A stretch of DNA of 64,000 nt from Batillaria attramentaria (Eukaryota; Mollusca; Gastropoda; Batillariidae). The position numbers and the translations under genes were made by a program. The DNA is taken from NCBI GenBank assembly GCA_018292915.2, contig JACVVK020000321.1, positions 295,001 to 359,000 of the forward strand. Direction: 5' to 3'. Of this stretch, positions 13,190 to 41,998 are shown piece by piece. How positions within the stretch are numbered: position 1 is the first letter of the stretch; each line of letters opens with the position of its first letter. Under the pieces are notes generated by a model. It did not search any database, had not been told where the DNA came from, and saw only the letters and a program-made list of their open reading frames with translations.

Positions 13190-13249
13190 CTTTCAAGCCT
13201 GGCTTCAGTCTTTCAAGTCTGGCTTCAGTCTTTCAAGCCTGGCTTCAGT
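13190..13249. repeat. 20-bp tandem triplication
   Basis: Three nearly identical units of CTTTCAAGCCTGGCTTCAGT. Confidence 0.9.
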
Positions 13250-13460
13250 GAAATACTGATGAAGATTGAACAAAGCTACTTCAAGTGGACAGTCCGGTCT
13301 GGAATCAGCCGCTGCCTCGGCAAGGGGGAAACACTGATTCTGAATGACCACACTGAGTGGGAACCCACCACTGAATCAACATGGGAACAAAATAAATCCT
13401 TATAGGATTATTATTGGAAAAAAAAAAAAAAAGGTTCACATTAGTTTCTATTCGCTCCCT

Positions 13461-13485
13461 CCCCCCCCCCCCCCCCCCCCCCCCC
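13461..13485. repeat. Poly(dC) run of about 25
   Basis: An uninterrupted C homopolymer upstream of a candidate first exon. The length is prone to assembly error. Confidence 0.85.
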
Positions 13486-13569
13486 ATTCCCCGCGCCCTC
13501 CTTTAGAAGAGGGGAAAGTAGAAGGGACGACCTTTTTCAATGGTTATGTCCCTTCAACCACTTGTCATC

Positions 13570-13633
13570 GAAACAAGATGGCGGACGTGCGAACTCGTCC
13601 ACTCCGAATCATTTTGACGTGACAAGTGACTTG
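13570..13633 (+). promoter_or_regulatory. Candidate non-coding first exon with YY1-type element
   Basis: CAAGATGGCGGACGTG sits about 55 nt before a strong donor (TTG|GTAAGTT, last exon base 13633). The ATG in the motif opens only a short frame closed by a TGA just before the donor. This arrangement fits an animal 5'-UTR exon spliced to the tetraspanin coding exon acceptor at 16382. The exact start site is unknown. Confidence 0.45.
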
Positions 13634-14379
13634 GTAAGTTGCGTTTTACGGGAGTCCGAATGAAATAGAGTGCATTATGCATTTCTGATTATGCATTGTT
13701 TTCGTTGAGCAACGCTGTGCAGACAGAGGAACGATAATTTCGTGATTTTTAGTTTCATTATGCACGAAGATGATACGCAGGGCATAGCAGTTAGCACGAT
13801 CTTTCATGTGCGTGTTTCCTTGAACCCCCACTCCCTCCACGATTCCTCCTCCAGTGGTCATAATCGTCAGAATGCTAACAGAGTAGAATAATTGAAAAAG
13901 AAATTTATACTAAGGTTTGATGCTGAACCCTGTGTGGCCTCCCGTGTTTCGACCAAGACAACATGCAGACTTGGTTTCCGTTGCCCATCCCCTTTTCCTC
14001 GCCCACACAATGTTGATACTTTCACATGATTCATGCGGCAGTAAGTCCGGTGCCTCATCCTTTTTATTCTGCTGGAGCCCAACCCAGAAGACTGAATTGC
14101 TGCAGTGTAGATAACATTCAGTGGATTTTATAGAACAGACAAGTTCAGTCATTTGTTAATTTATCCAATGATAGTGTCCATACAGTTTCTGCCATGAACA
14201 GGAGTGTTCTGAGAAAGTGTCTACGGCAGACTGGCACTGCCTTTGAGACTGACATCAGCTCAGCATCATTGAAGTTGTAGCACACTGGTCAGCTTTTAGA
14301 GTTCAGCGTGAATTCTAAAAAGATGCCAGGCAGCTATGTATTTTCTAACGGAGTTGTGCAAAATGGATATGAAGTGCCT

Positions 14380-14503
14380 GTGCCTATACAGTACTTCCGA
14401 CAGTCAAAGCAAGTTCTGGTTTTTCTTTTTTTTCTTTTTTCATGTATTGAAGTTTGCTCTGAACCTGAGACACGAGTGGTGAAGGCTGATGTGTTTCTGT
14501 TTT

Positions 14504-14566
<63 letters not shown>

Positions 14567-14818
14567 AATACAATGATACACATGCACACCCCCACTTTCA
14601 TTGATATAGATCTATATATTATGACCTTATACAAATACTAATTTCATTCATTACGGTTGTAGAATATGTACAGTGCCTATACAGAACTTCCGACAGTCAA
14701 AGCAAGTTCTGTTTTTTTTTTGTTTTTTTTTCATGTATTGCATGAAGTTTACTCGAAGCCTTAGGAGTGGTGAAGGTTGATGAGTTTCTGTTTTATTTCC
14801 TCTCTTTCTCTCTCTCTG

Positions 14819-14877
<59 letters not shown>

Positions 14878-14975
14878 TACAATGATACACATGCACACCT
14901 CCACTTTCATTGATATCTGAATATTATGTGCATTATGACCTTAGACAAGTACTAATTAATTCATTACGGTTTTAG
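14380..14975. repeat. Tandem duplication of ~295-bp unit carrying CT/CA microsatellites
   Basis: Two adjacent copies (about 14380-14670 and 14671-14975) share ACTTCCGACAGTCAAAGCAA, the CATGTATTG segment, TTTCTGTTTTATTTCCTCTC, a (CT)n(CA)n tract, ATGATACACATGCACACC and TTCATTACGGTT. Only the dinucleotide lengths and point changes differ much. It lies in the presumed 5' intron of the tetraspanin gene. Confidence 0.85.
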
Positions 14976-16412
14976 AATATATATATATCAGCTTTCGGGA
15001 ATGTGCTATGGTCAACCTTTATTCAGTCTGGTTCAATGCATCAGCATTGTAAGAGGATTGTTTGAATGTTCCTAGGGCCTTCGCAGTTTGCAAACTCCAC
15101 ACAGGTTTGAGTTCATGGAATGTGTGGTCTCCTTTTCCGTTGTGGGCAGCACAGGAAATTTGACCCAAACTGTTAGCTGTGCAAGCAAACCAGGTGGATC
15201 GATTCTAAACAGGGTCTGCATGGACAATGGTCCTTGTTCCTGAGCATTTGGTTTTCCCTTGTGTCTGCCCACAATTAGGGGACGCTTTGGACACCACAGT
15301 GTGACTCTTTTGGACAAACTTTGGGCAATGCTGTGGATTGAACTGACCGTTTTGGGGGTTGGCCAACAAAGGACCTGAGCATGTGGTGCAGCAAATGGGA
15401 TGGTAGTGTTAAATGTGGGTCCGCAGCCAACATAGAACCTGCTTTATAGGGGATGAAGCTGGACTTGTCGCAGTCAGTGTGTTTCAGCTTGTGAAGAGTG
15501 GAGGCTGAGAGAGCTCAACAAATTTTCGCAGATTTGTGTGAAAGTTCATGGTTGTTGCAACGAGAACAGATAATAACAGATGAATGGCTTACGCTTTTTT
15601 TTTTAAAAATGAAATAATACAGAGCTATATATATATCTGCTTGTGCCGGGCACATGAACGTTTCAGTTTCAGAGTAAATCCATTATTTCTGTGAACATTT
15701 CCCATTAGAAATCTGAGTGGATCGTCAAGCATTTAGGTGTCACACTTTTAGTTTGTGTTGAAGATGATGCCACTGTTTAGAGCCACTGTTAAGTGACTGT
15801 GTCTGTTGGAGTGAAGCTCACTGCATTGTTGATCATAACAGGTCTATTTGTGCAAGCCAGTCTTTCACAGTTTAAAAGCTTCTCTCGTTTCTGTGTGATT
15901 CCTGTGGATTTGTTACGAGTAGAAAAAGTGTGGGATTTAAAAAGAACAATGGATATGTGCGGAATTTCAAGTGTCAAAACACACAGGTGAGACTAACACA
16001 GCTTTCAAGTCACTATGCACCAGTGGCCATGTTATCCATTAGGTCAGTGGTATAGTTGTGTGTTGCACGGAATTGCATTGTGGAGGGCTGGAAACTTGGA
16101 AGGATGTGTTTTACTTTTATGCATGTCTGAGTTACGACAGCATTTGATTCATCTGAAAGTTCTTGCTTTCTGTGTGTATTGTTTGACAACGAATGAACAA
16201 AATTTTTGCTTTCTACATGTCTTGTCTGACAACAAATGAATGAACAAAAAGGTTTAGTACTTCAGGGCTTTACAGAGTACAACAGTTCAGAAGAAACATG
16301 TCCTTTAAATTTAGATCTATCCTGTTCAGTTGCATTAAAACTAAACTGTTGTTTTGTTTGTTTGTTTTTTTCTTTCTCCAGATGCACAAGGCATCCCATC
16401 AAAGTTGCCAAA

Positions 16413-19400
16413 ATGGGGGAGAGGAGCAGTTTCAGCTGTGTCAAATACATCTTCTTTGGCTTCAATGTCTTCATTTGGGTAAGAAGACTAATTCATTACA
16501 TGTCCATGGTTAGACAAAGGTCATCTTTTCGGCATTTAAGCATAAGAATGATATTAACAAGAAAGACTTACAGTGTAGGGACTCTAGTAGCCATTTAGGC
16601 TACCAGCCATATGAAAACTTCAATCCCAGATATTTTTCAGATAGCCCAGACAGTTTTGTCATGGTGTGTTTGTACTTCTGCTTTGCCTTTCACATGAGAG
16701 AAACAAAGCAGATGACGTGGGAACCAGTCACACCAAGCTTCACGTGGTGATGCCACTAGGCTTCACATGGTGATGCCAATTTCGGTAAACCGGAATTTGT
16801 TAACGGATGCTGTCATGTGAAATTCATTCGCCATTTGGGCCATGAGAAACATAAGATTGGTTTTACTGACATGAAATCTCACATTAGGTGATCACTGTGC
16901 AAGTGCTTTCGGTCCTTCCTGAATAAAAAGTGCATTCATGGATGCACTTTATACAGGGGAGGGGGGGGGGGGGTGTTAACGTTAACAGAACGTTTAGAGA
17001 GTATACTTGAGACAAATGTTGCACATGTCAGCATTTCTAAATCTAATGCAAGATCTTTCACTCTTGTTTCCAGCTGCTGGGTTGTGGGGTACTGTCCCTT
17101 GGGTTGTGGCTGCAGATAAATCGAAGTCCACACATCTCCATTCTCCCCACCCACACCTTCCTTAGTGCATCTGCACTCTGTATCACGGCTGGCGCCATCA
17201 TTCTGCTCGTGGGCTTCTTGGGATGCTATGGTGCCTTCTTGGAAAACCAGTGTATGCTGATTGGGGTGAGTGTTCCCTGTTTTTGAGTCTGATGTCCTGA
17301 ATACAGGTCATACTGGTTGCCATGGTACTTAGGATCCAGGAGTTCAGACTGTAAGATCTGTGTGACCCTTTTTGAAGAAAGATTTAAGAACAAATTTAAC
17401 TGTTGGGAACACTACATACTTGTTGGTAGTCTCCTGTAGTTTTACGTGTTTTTGTTGTTGTTTTGTTTTGGTTTTTTTTAAAGATTTGTTTGTTCACTTT
17501 TATATTTTATGTTAATGAAATAGACCAAATATTGGGCGCTTTATAAATATGCTGTTATTGGCATTATTTGTCTAGCTGCCATGACAATTTTTTTTTCTCA
17601 TCGCTTTCAGCAGACAATGCGACATGCAATATACGCTCAGGAAAACAGGAACAATGATCAGACATTTTTCATTATCCTGGTAGCAGGTCAACTCTTTGAA
17701 CACTAAGGACTGCATATATATCAAGGGAGAAAACTGCCAGTGTTGAAGAGTTAAATTATTCTATGTGTATGCCTAAAATTGACCATAAAAAAAAAATCTT
17801 TTTTGTTGCAGTATTTCATCATGGTGTTGCTCATTTTCACCTTGGAGATCACAGCAGGGTCATTGGGGTTTGTGAGAAAAGATGAGGTAAGTAAGTACGT
17901 GTACCTCAGTTGCAAAACTACATATAACTAAAAACAAAATCACTTTTGTAAAAGTTTGTAATTTTGTAAAAGAACAGGGTCTGACCCAAGCATCAACCAA
18001 ACCCATCGCATGCATACTTTATAAATCATGAATCAGAAATCCAACACTAGGAGTAGGACACATGTTTCTGCTGTTTCCAATAATTGCAGCGACCATCTGA
18101 GGCTTGTAACAGTGTTGTTTTACTTTGGGTTTTGAAGTTGTCAAATCGTTTCATCACATTGACGTACAACCTCAAAATTACTGAGTCAGATTGTGAAATC
18201 TCTGCATAAACAACGCACATATTATATGTGCGTAATAAGGAACACTGACTTAAAAGTATCGTCCTGAATATCATCCACTGTTGCTCAGAAATGATAGAAC
18301 ATAAGTCTGCCTTAGTGAGACAATAATTGGACATTAAAAAAAACTTAATCAGTCGATGACCGAAGTCAGACACAGATTGAAACTATGCTGCCCTGGCACA
18401 GCATGAGGATTTTTAATACTTTTTATTGTATGTTATGTCTGTTGCAGATGCGGAATATGATACAAGAAGAGTTGTTGCTGAGCATCCAACAGGACTACAA
18501 GACAGGAGAAGCAGCAGTGGAAGCAGTGAGACATCCCTCATCATCATCCAGCGCCCCAGAGGAATGGTGGCTTGTCATGGACTCCCTTCAGGCTGAAGTA
18601 AGACTTGACAGCTAACTCAGTTACTGGTCTCACTTCAAACATGCCATGTATATCAGTCATTGAAGAATCAGAAATATGAAAGAGCTGCTTACTTAATAAA
18701 AAAAATGTTCAGCAACAATTTAAAAAAAAATCCTTCCAAAACAAATTTTTCTACAGAGACAATAAAGTTTATTGAATTGAAGTGACTTGGAGCCTCTTTG
18801 TTCAGAGAGGGACCACCAGCTAATCCACTTTTAACACAGTCAAGTGTGCTGATTTAAACAAAAAAATTAAATAAAATACAAAAGATTGTTTGAATGGGGG
18901 CCGGGATGTAGGCACAACAAATATGAAAGTGGCAAAGAAAACAGAATGAAGGTAAGTTGCTGTGGTGCCGCAATTTTCATTTTCACTATGGGCACAAAAA
19001 TCGTTGCCATTTCCACTTCCAGGCCTTCATTTTCTGTTTCTTTGCTTCTGTGGCATTCATTTATTTTGAAATGTGTTTTCATGGAGATTTTACTGTTGCT
19101 GTTGTTTGTGTGTACGCGAGTTTTGGTGTTATGGACGTTTTTGTTGTTGTTTATTTGTTTGCTGTTGTTGAATTTCAGCAACATACAGCATGGTTTTATC
19201 TTTCTTTGCCAACAGTTGCAGTGTTGCGGCGTTCACAACCACACAGACTGGTACAATATTGCAGCATGGCCAACTGAACAGAGGGTACCCGACTCCTGTT
19301 GCAAGCAACCGGAAGACGGCTGTGGCCAGCTGGAACCAAGGTTCTGGTTTGAAAGGGTAAGCTTGCTGATTTTGTGCCATTTTGTCCATGAAAAGGGCTT

Positions 19401-20538
19401 TTCTGTTTGTGTGTTTTTGTTGCTGGTGTGTGGGTGTGTGGTAGGGGGGTCCTGATTTCGTGTTTTATTAGACTGATGATATTTGCATCATTTCAGTTCA
19501 CGTGTATACATAGGTTAGAACCACACAGTGGGTAGTACTGCTGACTTGCATGTGACTACTGCCTAGTGCAATTTGGGTGTAGGATATTAATAATAATAAT
19601 AATCATGACAGTGTGTGTATACTGCTTTAACCTATCAGTTGATAACTGTTCTAAGCTCTTTTTGACAAAAAAGTAATTTTTTTTTTTTTTAAACCATCAG
19701 ATGTTTTTTTTTTTTTTTATATTTGATGACTCAACCTCCCCCATCCCTGACTGCAGGTCCACGTGGTTAAGTGACTTGATTTCGTTTGTGATGTGTGTTT
19801 CAGGGCTGTATGAGTGAAATAGATTACTGGTTTGTGAAGAACATGTACATCCTCGGTGTGGTGGGCATCACAGTTGCAGTAATCCAGGTATGGTTGCTTG
19901 GTTCAGATCATCACATTCTGTTACTTGGGAATGGAGGAGGGAGGACAGAGAGTGGATGGGTGACTGGGAGAATTCATGGTTGACCTTCTTAGTCATATTT
20001 TACAGAACTTGCAGGTCAGGTCACAGACGCCAAGCCATCCAAAATAATCTTGCTAGTTTTAAACAAGTAAAAATAAATAATAAATAAAGCTTTCATTAGA
20101 AGTGTCAGATGTATTTCCATACCTCATGAGTGGTGGGCAGTAGAAATGCAGAGGCAGCAAAGGGAGAACGTGAAGGGGGTTAATGATGTCCCAGATTTGT
20201 ACTTTACGGGGACCAGCAGCAGTGACAGAAAGACAGATAAGAAAAAGAGGAATCCATGCCACTGCCTGGTCTTTATAATATTCTTATTTCTTGACCATGC
20301 TGCCAGAGAAACACACAGGCATGTGTCTGTTGCGACCTTTCACCAGATTATATGATTAAGGGAGGAACAGTCTGTAAAAATATTAAGTGAAATGTCATTG
20401 AATACTTGTCTTTCTCATGCAGATATGTTTGTTGATGTATTTTGACTTCTCTTTTTGTTTTTTGTTTTTCAGATACTTGGCATGGCTGCTGCTATTGTGC
20501 TGTTCTGCTATATCCGCAACAACAAATTCTTCATGTGA
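16413..20538 (+). CDS. Tetraspanin, 7 coding exons, 257 aa
   Basis: A four-pass membrane protein of the tetraspanin superfamily, expected to organise membrane microdomains with partner receptors. Coding exons: 16413-16478, 17074-17265, 17812-17886, 18448-18597, 19216-19356, 19804-19887, 20473-20538; all junctions are GT-AG and keep frame. Cys9, before TM1 (SCVKYIFFGFNVFIW), is a likely palmitoylation site. TM2 and the GFLGCYGAFLENQCML turn are classic. The large extracellular loop carries the CCG signature (LQCCGVHNHTDW, with an NHT glycosylation site), PDSCC and two further Cys, giving six loop cysteines. TM4 is followed by a very short tail ending KFFM. The exon 18448-18597 part of the loop contains a five-Ser run. 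The initiator at 16413 is preceded by 31 nt of 5' UTR in the same exon. The subfamily is not assigned. Confidence 0.93.
18245..18400 (+). repeat. Dispersed repeat copy 2 (intron of tetraspanin)
   Basis: Contains AAAAGTATCGTCCTGAAT, CAGAAATGATAGAACATAAG, TAATTGGACATT and AATCAGTCGATGACC, collinear with copies at 8245 and 37515. Confidence 0.65.
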
Positions 20539-22330
20539 ATTAATGTGACATCGTCACTTGGTGAAAATTGTGTTTCATGAAAATATTTTTGTACATGAGG
20601 TATGTCTTCAGACAGACAGATCACATCTCAGTTTACGGTTTCGCTCATTGAAATGTTTTACATACATGTGTATGTATCAGTAAGTAATGCTTGCCTTTTT
20701 TAAATCATAAATAGTAAAAATTCAAAATGTACAATTTTTTACTGATGATGATTTGTGGTTGTAATGATGTTCCTTCCTCCCCCCCCCCCCTCCCCCCTCC
20801 TCCCTCCTCCACTCTTACAGTAGATCTGAGTTTGATGCTTGCACATTGTAGGTATTACATTTTTATGAAGCAAATTCATGCTGTGTGCCTGCATTAACTT
20901 CAGACATATTTTTACAAGTCAGAGACATTGCAACATTTTTAGAACAAGTACATGTTGTTGGCGTTTTAACATGACTCTAGGGTACATCAACTTTTCTCAT
21001 ACCATTTTTAAAGACCCCCCCCCCCCCCCCTTTTTTTTTTATGTTTGCAAGCCTCATTACTTTTATGTGAACATAGGACACAAGCATGATTTTTTCCCTT
21101 TGGTGTGATTTTGTCTGTGCTTTTGCACTGAGAGCAAGATCTTTCTAGTCAGATAGTGTCTGAGAATGAGCTGAAAGATAGGGCAAGCCTTGCATTTGAA
21201 CGAAATGCAAGTGTACTCAGTCGTACATACCACAGAGGCAGACACCTGTCTTGTAATGAAGGGGGCCATGTTTCTAGAAAGACTGAAGTTGGCACCTGTT
21301 TTTGAAAGTCGCTTGTCCCTCATATGTGCATTTATTTCCTTGTGATATTATTGCAGTGGCAAAGTTAGCAGCTATGGTGTTTTGCTTATGTATATACATG
21401 CGCATTCCAGTTTTGTGTTCACCTTGAGCTGTATGTACTGCACTGAATGTAAGCTGAATGTTTTTCTACATCAGGTTTTGGAACACAGTTCATGTTTTTT
21501 TGTTCTTTGTGGTTTTTATTTTTATTTTTTCAATTGATGTTCTTAAAGCACTTGAAAATGGAATTGCAATAGAATCTTTTACACGGGTGCACGTAATTAT
21601 GGCTTAATTTTATGGTCAGCATTAGAATTTTATTACAGTTTTGTTTGCTAATAGCAAAATCACTGCTGGGTTTTCACAGAAACAGCACATTCTTTTATGA
21701 ACCATTTGTGAGTATTATGCTTGCCTCACAGAATGACTTGTAAAGAAGCAAAAAAAACTACAACAAAAGTTATGTTCTACACATTCTGGGGTTTTGCTGG
21801 TTTCCCATTCATTTTCAGTTGATGTTTGTGTGATGCAGGATCTGTTTTTGCTCAGAAAATGTTCCATTTATTTTCACAGCTCAGTGCAGGGAGAGGTACA
21901 TGTATGAATGCTGCACTATGTTCTCAGATTCAACAAAGTGCTATGGAGCATTTTTTTTTTTTTTTTTGGACAGATCTTCAGTGGAGAGAACCTGACTGCT
22001 GTTTTTGCAGCTCGCAAGGATAGTAACATCTGTATTATAAACATACCATTTTCATCAAAGTAAATTCAAATGTAAATATTTACGTTGTGTACATACGTCC
22101 ACGTTGTTTGTCATTGTAAATAACGGTACTGTCCACGTAGCTTTAATCAAACTGTACACCCCACAGAAATGGCAGATAACCATCGTGTTATTGTCTAGCT
22201 GTCACAGTTGTCTACCTCTGTGATGTCCGGCATAAAACAATACCTGTAGAGGGGCCCGACATGCACAAGTCAGTCTGTGTTGTCACTCTCTGCTGGATTT
22301 TGAAAATAAACTTGCCACAGTGTTTAACTG
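20539..22330 (+). other. Probable 3' UTR of the tetraspanin gene
   Basis: Follows the stop codon with no further exon. It contains C-runs (20780, 21016) and T-runs. An AATAAA at 22305-22310 is a plausible cleavage signal; the UTR length is inferred. Confidence 0.45.
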
Positions 22331-22459
22331 TATGCTCTTATGGAGTGAAGAGTGAGTTTGTTTGCTGTAAGGGTCCGTTCACTGTCTGTGTCATCTTCCA
22401 TGTTTATAAATTTCCTTCTTGCTTTTTTTTTTGTTTTTGTTTTTGTTTTAAAATAATAG

Positions 22460-22693
22460 AAAAGGAAACGGTAATGACTGCGAAGTGGTTACAAGTTAAG
22501 CAAATAAAAGCGACATAAAAGGGACAGAAACCACTTAACTTTCAGGTCAACGTTTCGGCTTTCGTCTTCCTCAGGACACAAACTATTGTTTCCTTTCTTT
22601 GTGTCCTGAGGAAGGCGAAAGCCGAAAAGTTGACCTGTGCCTTCGTTTGTGAAAGTTAAGTGGTTTCTGTCCCTTTTATGTCGCTTTTATTTG
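22460..22693. mobile_element. Foldback element with 13-bp target duplication and hammerhead-like cores
   Basis: The direct repeat TTTAAAATAATAG (22447-22459 and 22694-22706) brackets a 234-bp insert. Most of it (22501-22693) is a near-perfect inverted repeat with arms of about 80 nt. Each arm, read outward from the centre, contains CTGAGGA, a short GC hairpin and GAAA, then sequence that can base-pair: plus-strand core 22606-22627, minus-strand core 22553-22574. The layout recalls hammerhead motifs reported in Penelope-like retroelement ends. Catalytic competence is untested and stem assignments are incomplete. Confidence 0.6.
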
Positions 22694-22982
22694 TTTAAAA
22701 TAATAGCCTGTCTGTAGTTTCTGAAATTGAGACTTGAACGCCGCAAGGGAGGACTAATTGCTCAATTGATATTAAGGAAAGTTTCAGCAAGGAAAATATG
22801 TAATTAAGGAAGTAGTCTGTGTAAATAGGTTAACTCTTGAGATCCCGAGTCCACTCCCCACCCCACTACATGATAAATCTTGGTAGAAAAGAACAAGCCA
22901 CTGCACACCAGTAGGAGCCACTTCAAACCACTATTACGCAAGGTGTTGGCCTTCACCGCTAGGCCCAAGACTGATGCAGATT

Positions 22983-23368
22983 AATAATAATAGTAATAAT
23001 AATGAGCATTGAAAAGGCGCTTTACCCAATTTCATGAATCGGCTCAAAGCGCTTTGAACTGAACCCAACACGCATTCTCTCACACACTGGACATAAACAC
23101 ATTACAATCACGTGGTGCAAAGGGTCAGCTCAGCTATTTAAATTTCGGAATTTAGAATTGCATTTGTTTTTTCAAATTTGGTGGGCTGAACATTTCCAAA
23201 GCAGAGGGGGAGGAAGCCGGAGTACCCGGAGAGAACCCCCGACATTCGGCCCGAATGAACGGTGCCACATACGAGAAGGAAAAATTCTTTGCCCGGAGTG
23301 GGGCTCGAACCCCTGACCTCTTGCGGTGGTGACAAGTCTCAACCACTAGACCACTGTCCGCCCCATTC
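22983..23368 (-). mobile_element. tRNA-derived SINE, family 2
   Basis: On the minus strand the tRNA-like head (GTGGTCTAGTGGTT, B-box GGTTCGAGCCCC) is at the high end. The body includes GAACATTTCC-type and CACGTGATTGTAAT segments, and the tail is (ATT)n-like. GCAGATT flanks it at 22976-22982 and 23369-23375. Related copies lie at 44960, 45655 and 45896. Confidence 0.8.
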
Positions 23369-23375
23369 GCAGATT

Positions 23376-25400
23376 GCAGAATAGTGGCTTGAAGTGGCTC
23401 TGAGTGATCTGAAGATTTCCAATAAAATTGCGAGTTTTGCATGGCCTTTTAAGCGTTGAGTAATACATGTGTGTATGACATGTGACAGCGTTCAGCATTC
23501 CCTGAATTAACTCATTGACATCGCGAGCTTGGCCAGTGACCTACTTCCCTGCTGACGCGCATGCAGCTGCTGGCCGTTTAGGATGACGCGAATCGGTTCG
23601 CGGCTTGGTGCCTACGCCTGTTGAGAGTGACTCGAGCCGGTTCGCGTCCCGATGCGTAAAGGTTAAAGGGGGTGTGCTAATGGATAGCGAAACACTGTGC
23701 TGCATTGTGTAGTGACAATGAGGAAAATTTAGTGAACCTAAGCCCTTGCCCTAAATTTGCAGAGAATGAATCCACTGTAAGCATCACGATGATTGCTTCC
23801 TTCCCCACCCTGTGTTTTCATCTGGGGCTAGGTGGAGGGGGAGAGGGGAGGGTGCATGCAACATGTTTGTGTGTGTTTATGGTAGTGTTTGGTTTAATTT
23901 CTTTCCTTTGTTGATTGAAATGTGCCCTACACCTTGGGTGCCTCCACACCAATACTCACAAAAATCACAAACATTTTACAAAATCACATTAGGATCCAGC
24001 CATGCTACATTTGGTGGTGGGCTAAACACCCGTACTTTAATTCAGCAAATCCAATGAATATTCCATTCTGTGTGTCTTTGGTGTGCATCCACTCACACCT
24101 TTTCAGTTCCAGCTGACCCCACCAAAACCAGTAAAATGAAAACTGCCTGGAGATCATGACATGGTCAGCAAGCATTCATCTCTAATGAAAGTGCAAGTCA
24201 TGCCAGCAAGACAATATCAGTTCTGGACTCAGCCCGGCAAAAAAATCACATGCTGTCTGGTGCACAGCATGCATGCCACCTCAAGGTTTGAGTTGGATTT
24301 TGCAGGCTGAGTTGTGAACGGAATCTTACCAGACAGCAAATTGCTTGCACGTGAGAGATCTGGGCTAACACAAGAGCAACATGACTAACACATACTTCAG
24401 TCAGTCAGCTGCACGGTTTTACAAAATCACAAGTACCAAGACACGTGCCCGTGTTGGAGTCACATGCCTGTCACTATTCTGTCAATGAGATTGAATTCAG
24501 ACAGATAGATATAGTCACATCTCTCATCTTAGTCAAGGTCCCATGCTATGCATACACATTCAAGGCTGTCATATGCTTGAAAGTGGACTCCCAAACCCTT
24601 TCAGTGGTAGTGTATGAGCAGTAGATTTCAGTTTGCTACATGTAGAGCAACGATCCTGTTGTAGGATCTTTGTGTAGAGATAGCAAACAAATGCACACAT
24701 GGTCTGCTACTTTGTATTTTCTATGATGTCCCACAGGCGAGTGGTGGTGTGTGTGTGTGGTTTGGTTATTGCAAGTCACAAAGATAGATTGTCATAGCAG
24801 TGCGTCTAGATGAAATATATTCCAAAACAGTTTTCTTGCAAACCCATACAGATTCGCCCCAATTCATTTACAGGCATAGGGTTATCTGTGTTGTGTGAAT
24901 CGCGCAGGAAGCGTGAACCTTAACAATGAGTCAGTCAGCTACAGGCGACGACTGTCGTGCTACCAGAGCGCAAGATGCTCTCGGATACATGTACTTGAGC
25001 TTATCGGGACCCTTTCTGTGCCACTAACGATACTGACACGCCCTCCGAAATATGCACTCGTGTTGTGTGAATGTAAGCATGATACATGTATATTCCGCCA
25101 TTTGGTGGACTGTACTGAGTCATGCATTCACCCTCAGTCGAGCTTCTTACCCTCCTACCCAACCACCACTCCCCCTACCTCCCGGATTCTCTTCCTCTCT
25201 ATAGTTCTCAGTGCACACAAGCCGGGTCCTTGACAGAAAAGGGTCTCTCCTCATCACCGGCTTCGGTTGTTCACTTGGGCATTACGAATACACGTATGTC
25301 TATCATCATTTATCAAACTCTACGCAGTTTTCACTTTCAATGTGGCCTTCAGGATGTGAACAATATTAGATTAATTTCCATCACGTTTTCTCTTCGACTT
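23376..25400. other. Intergenic region upstream of cathepsin D
   Basis: No splice-supported coding sequence or clear mobile element between the SINE and the cathepsin D promoter. Open frames are short and without domains. Confidence 0.5.
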
Positions 25401-25424
25401 ACGATCCACACAAAACCAAAACAA

Positions 25425-25463
25425 AAGTCACATGCCTTTTAGTCATGTGACTACTCACATGAC
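25425..25463 (+). promoter_or_regulatory. Clustered M-box/E-boxes upstream of cathepsin D
   Basis: AGTCACATG (25427-25435), the palindromic M-box AGTCATGTGACT (25441-25452) and TCACATGAC (25455-25463) lie within about 40 bp. These match TCATGTGA-type sites bound by MiT/TFE bHLH-zip factors, which are known regulators of lysosomal genes. Position relative to the TATA-like box is consistent with a proximal promoter. Binding is inferred. Confidence 0.55.
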
Positions 25464-25489
25464 ACGCACCACCTGACAGGCAACATGCA

Positions 25490-25497
25490 TATTTAAG
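25490..25497 (+). promoter_or_regulatory. TATA-like box of cathepsin D gene
   Basis: TATTTAAG lies about 140 bp before the start codon. Transcription would start near 25520, leaving a 5' UTR of about 110 nt. Confidence 0.5.
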
Positions 25498-25631
25498 AGA
25501 CCGGCTTTTCAGCTCAGAGTCTGGCATCTGAAAACGCAGAGTGCGGGGCCCAGGTTCAGTGTGCGTCGGCGTTTTTGATCATACAAACTCATCCGATTCT
25601 GACGCTGACGACTACTGTCGACGCCGAAATA

Positions 25632-41998
<16,367 letters not shown>

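Noticed and set aside
14308..14430. Protein-like frame MPGSYVFSNGVVQNGYEV before the tandem duplication
   Set aside because: No GT donor at a sensible end and part of it is inside the duplicated repeat unit.
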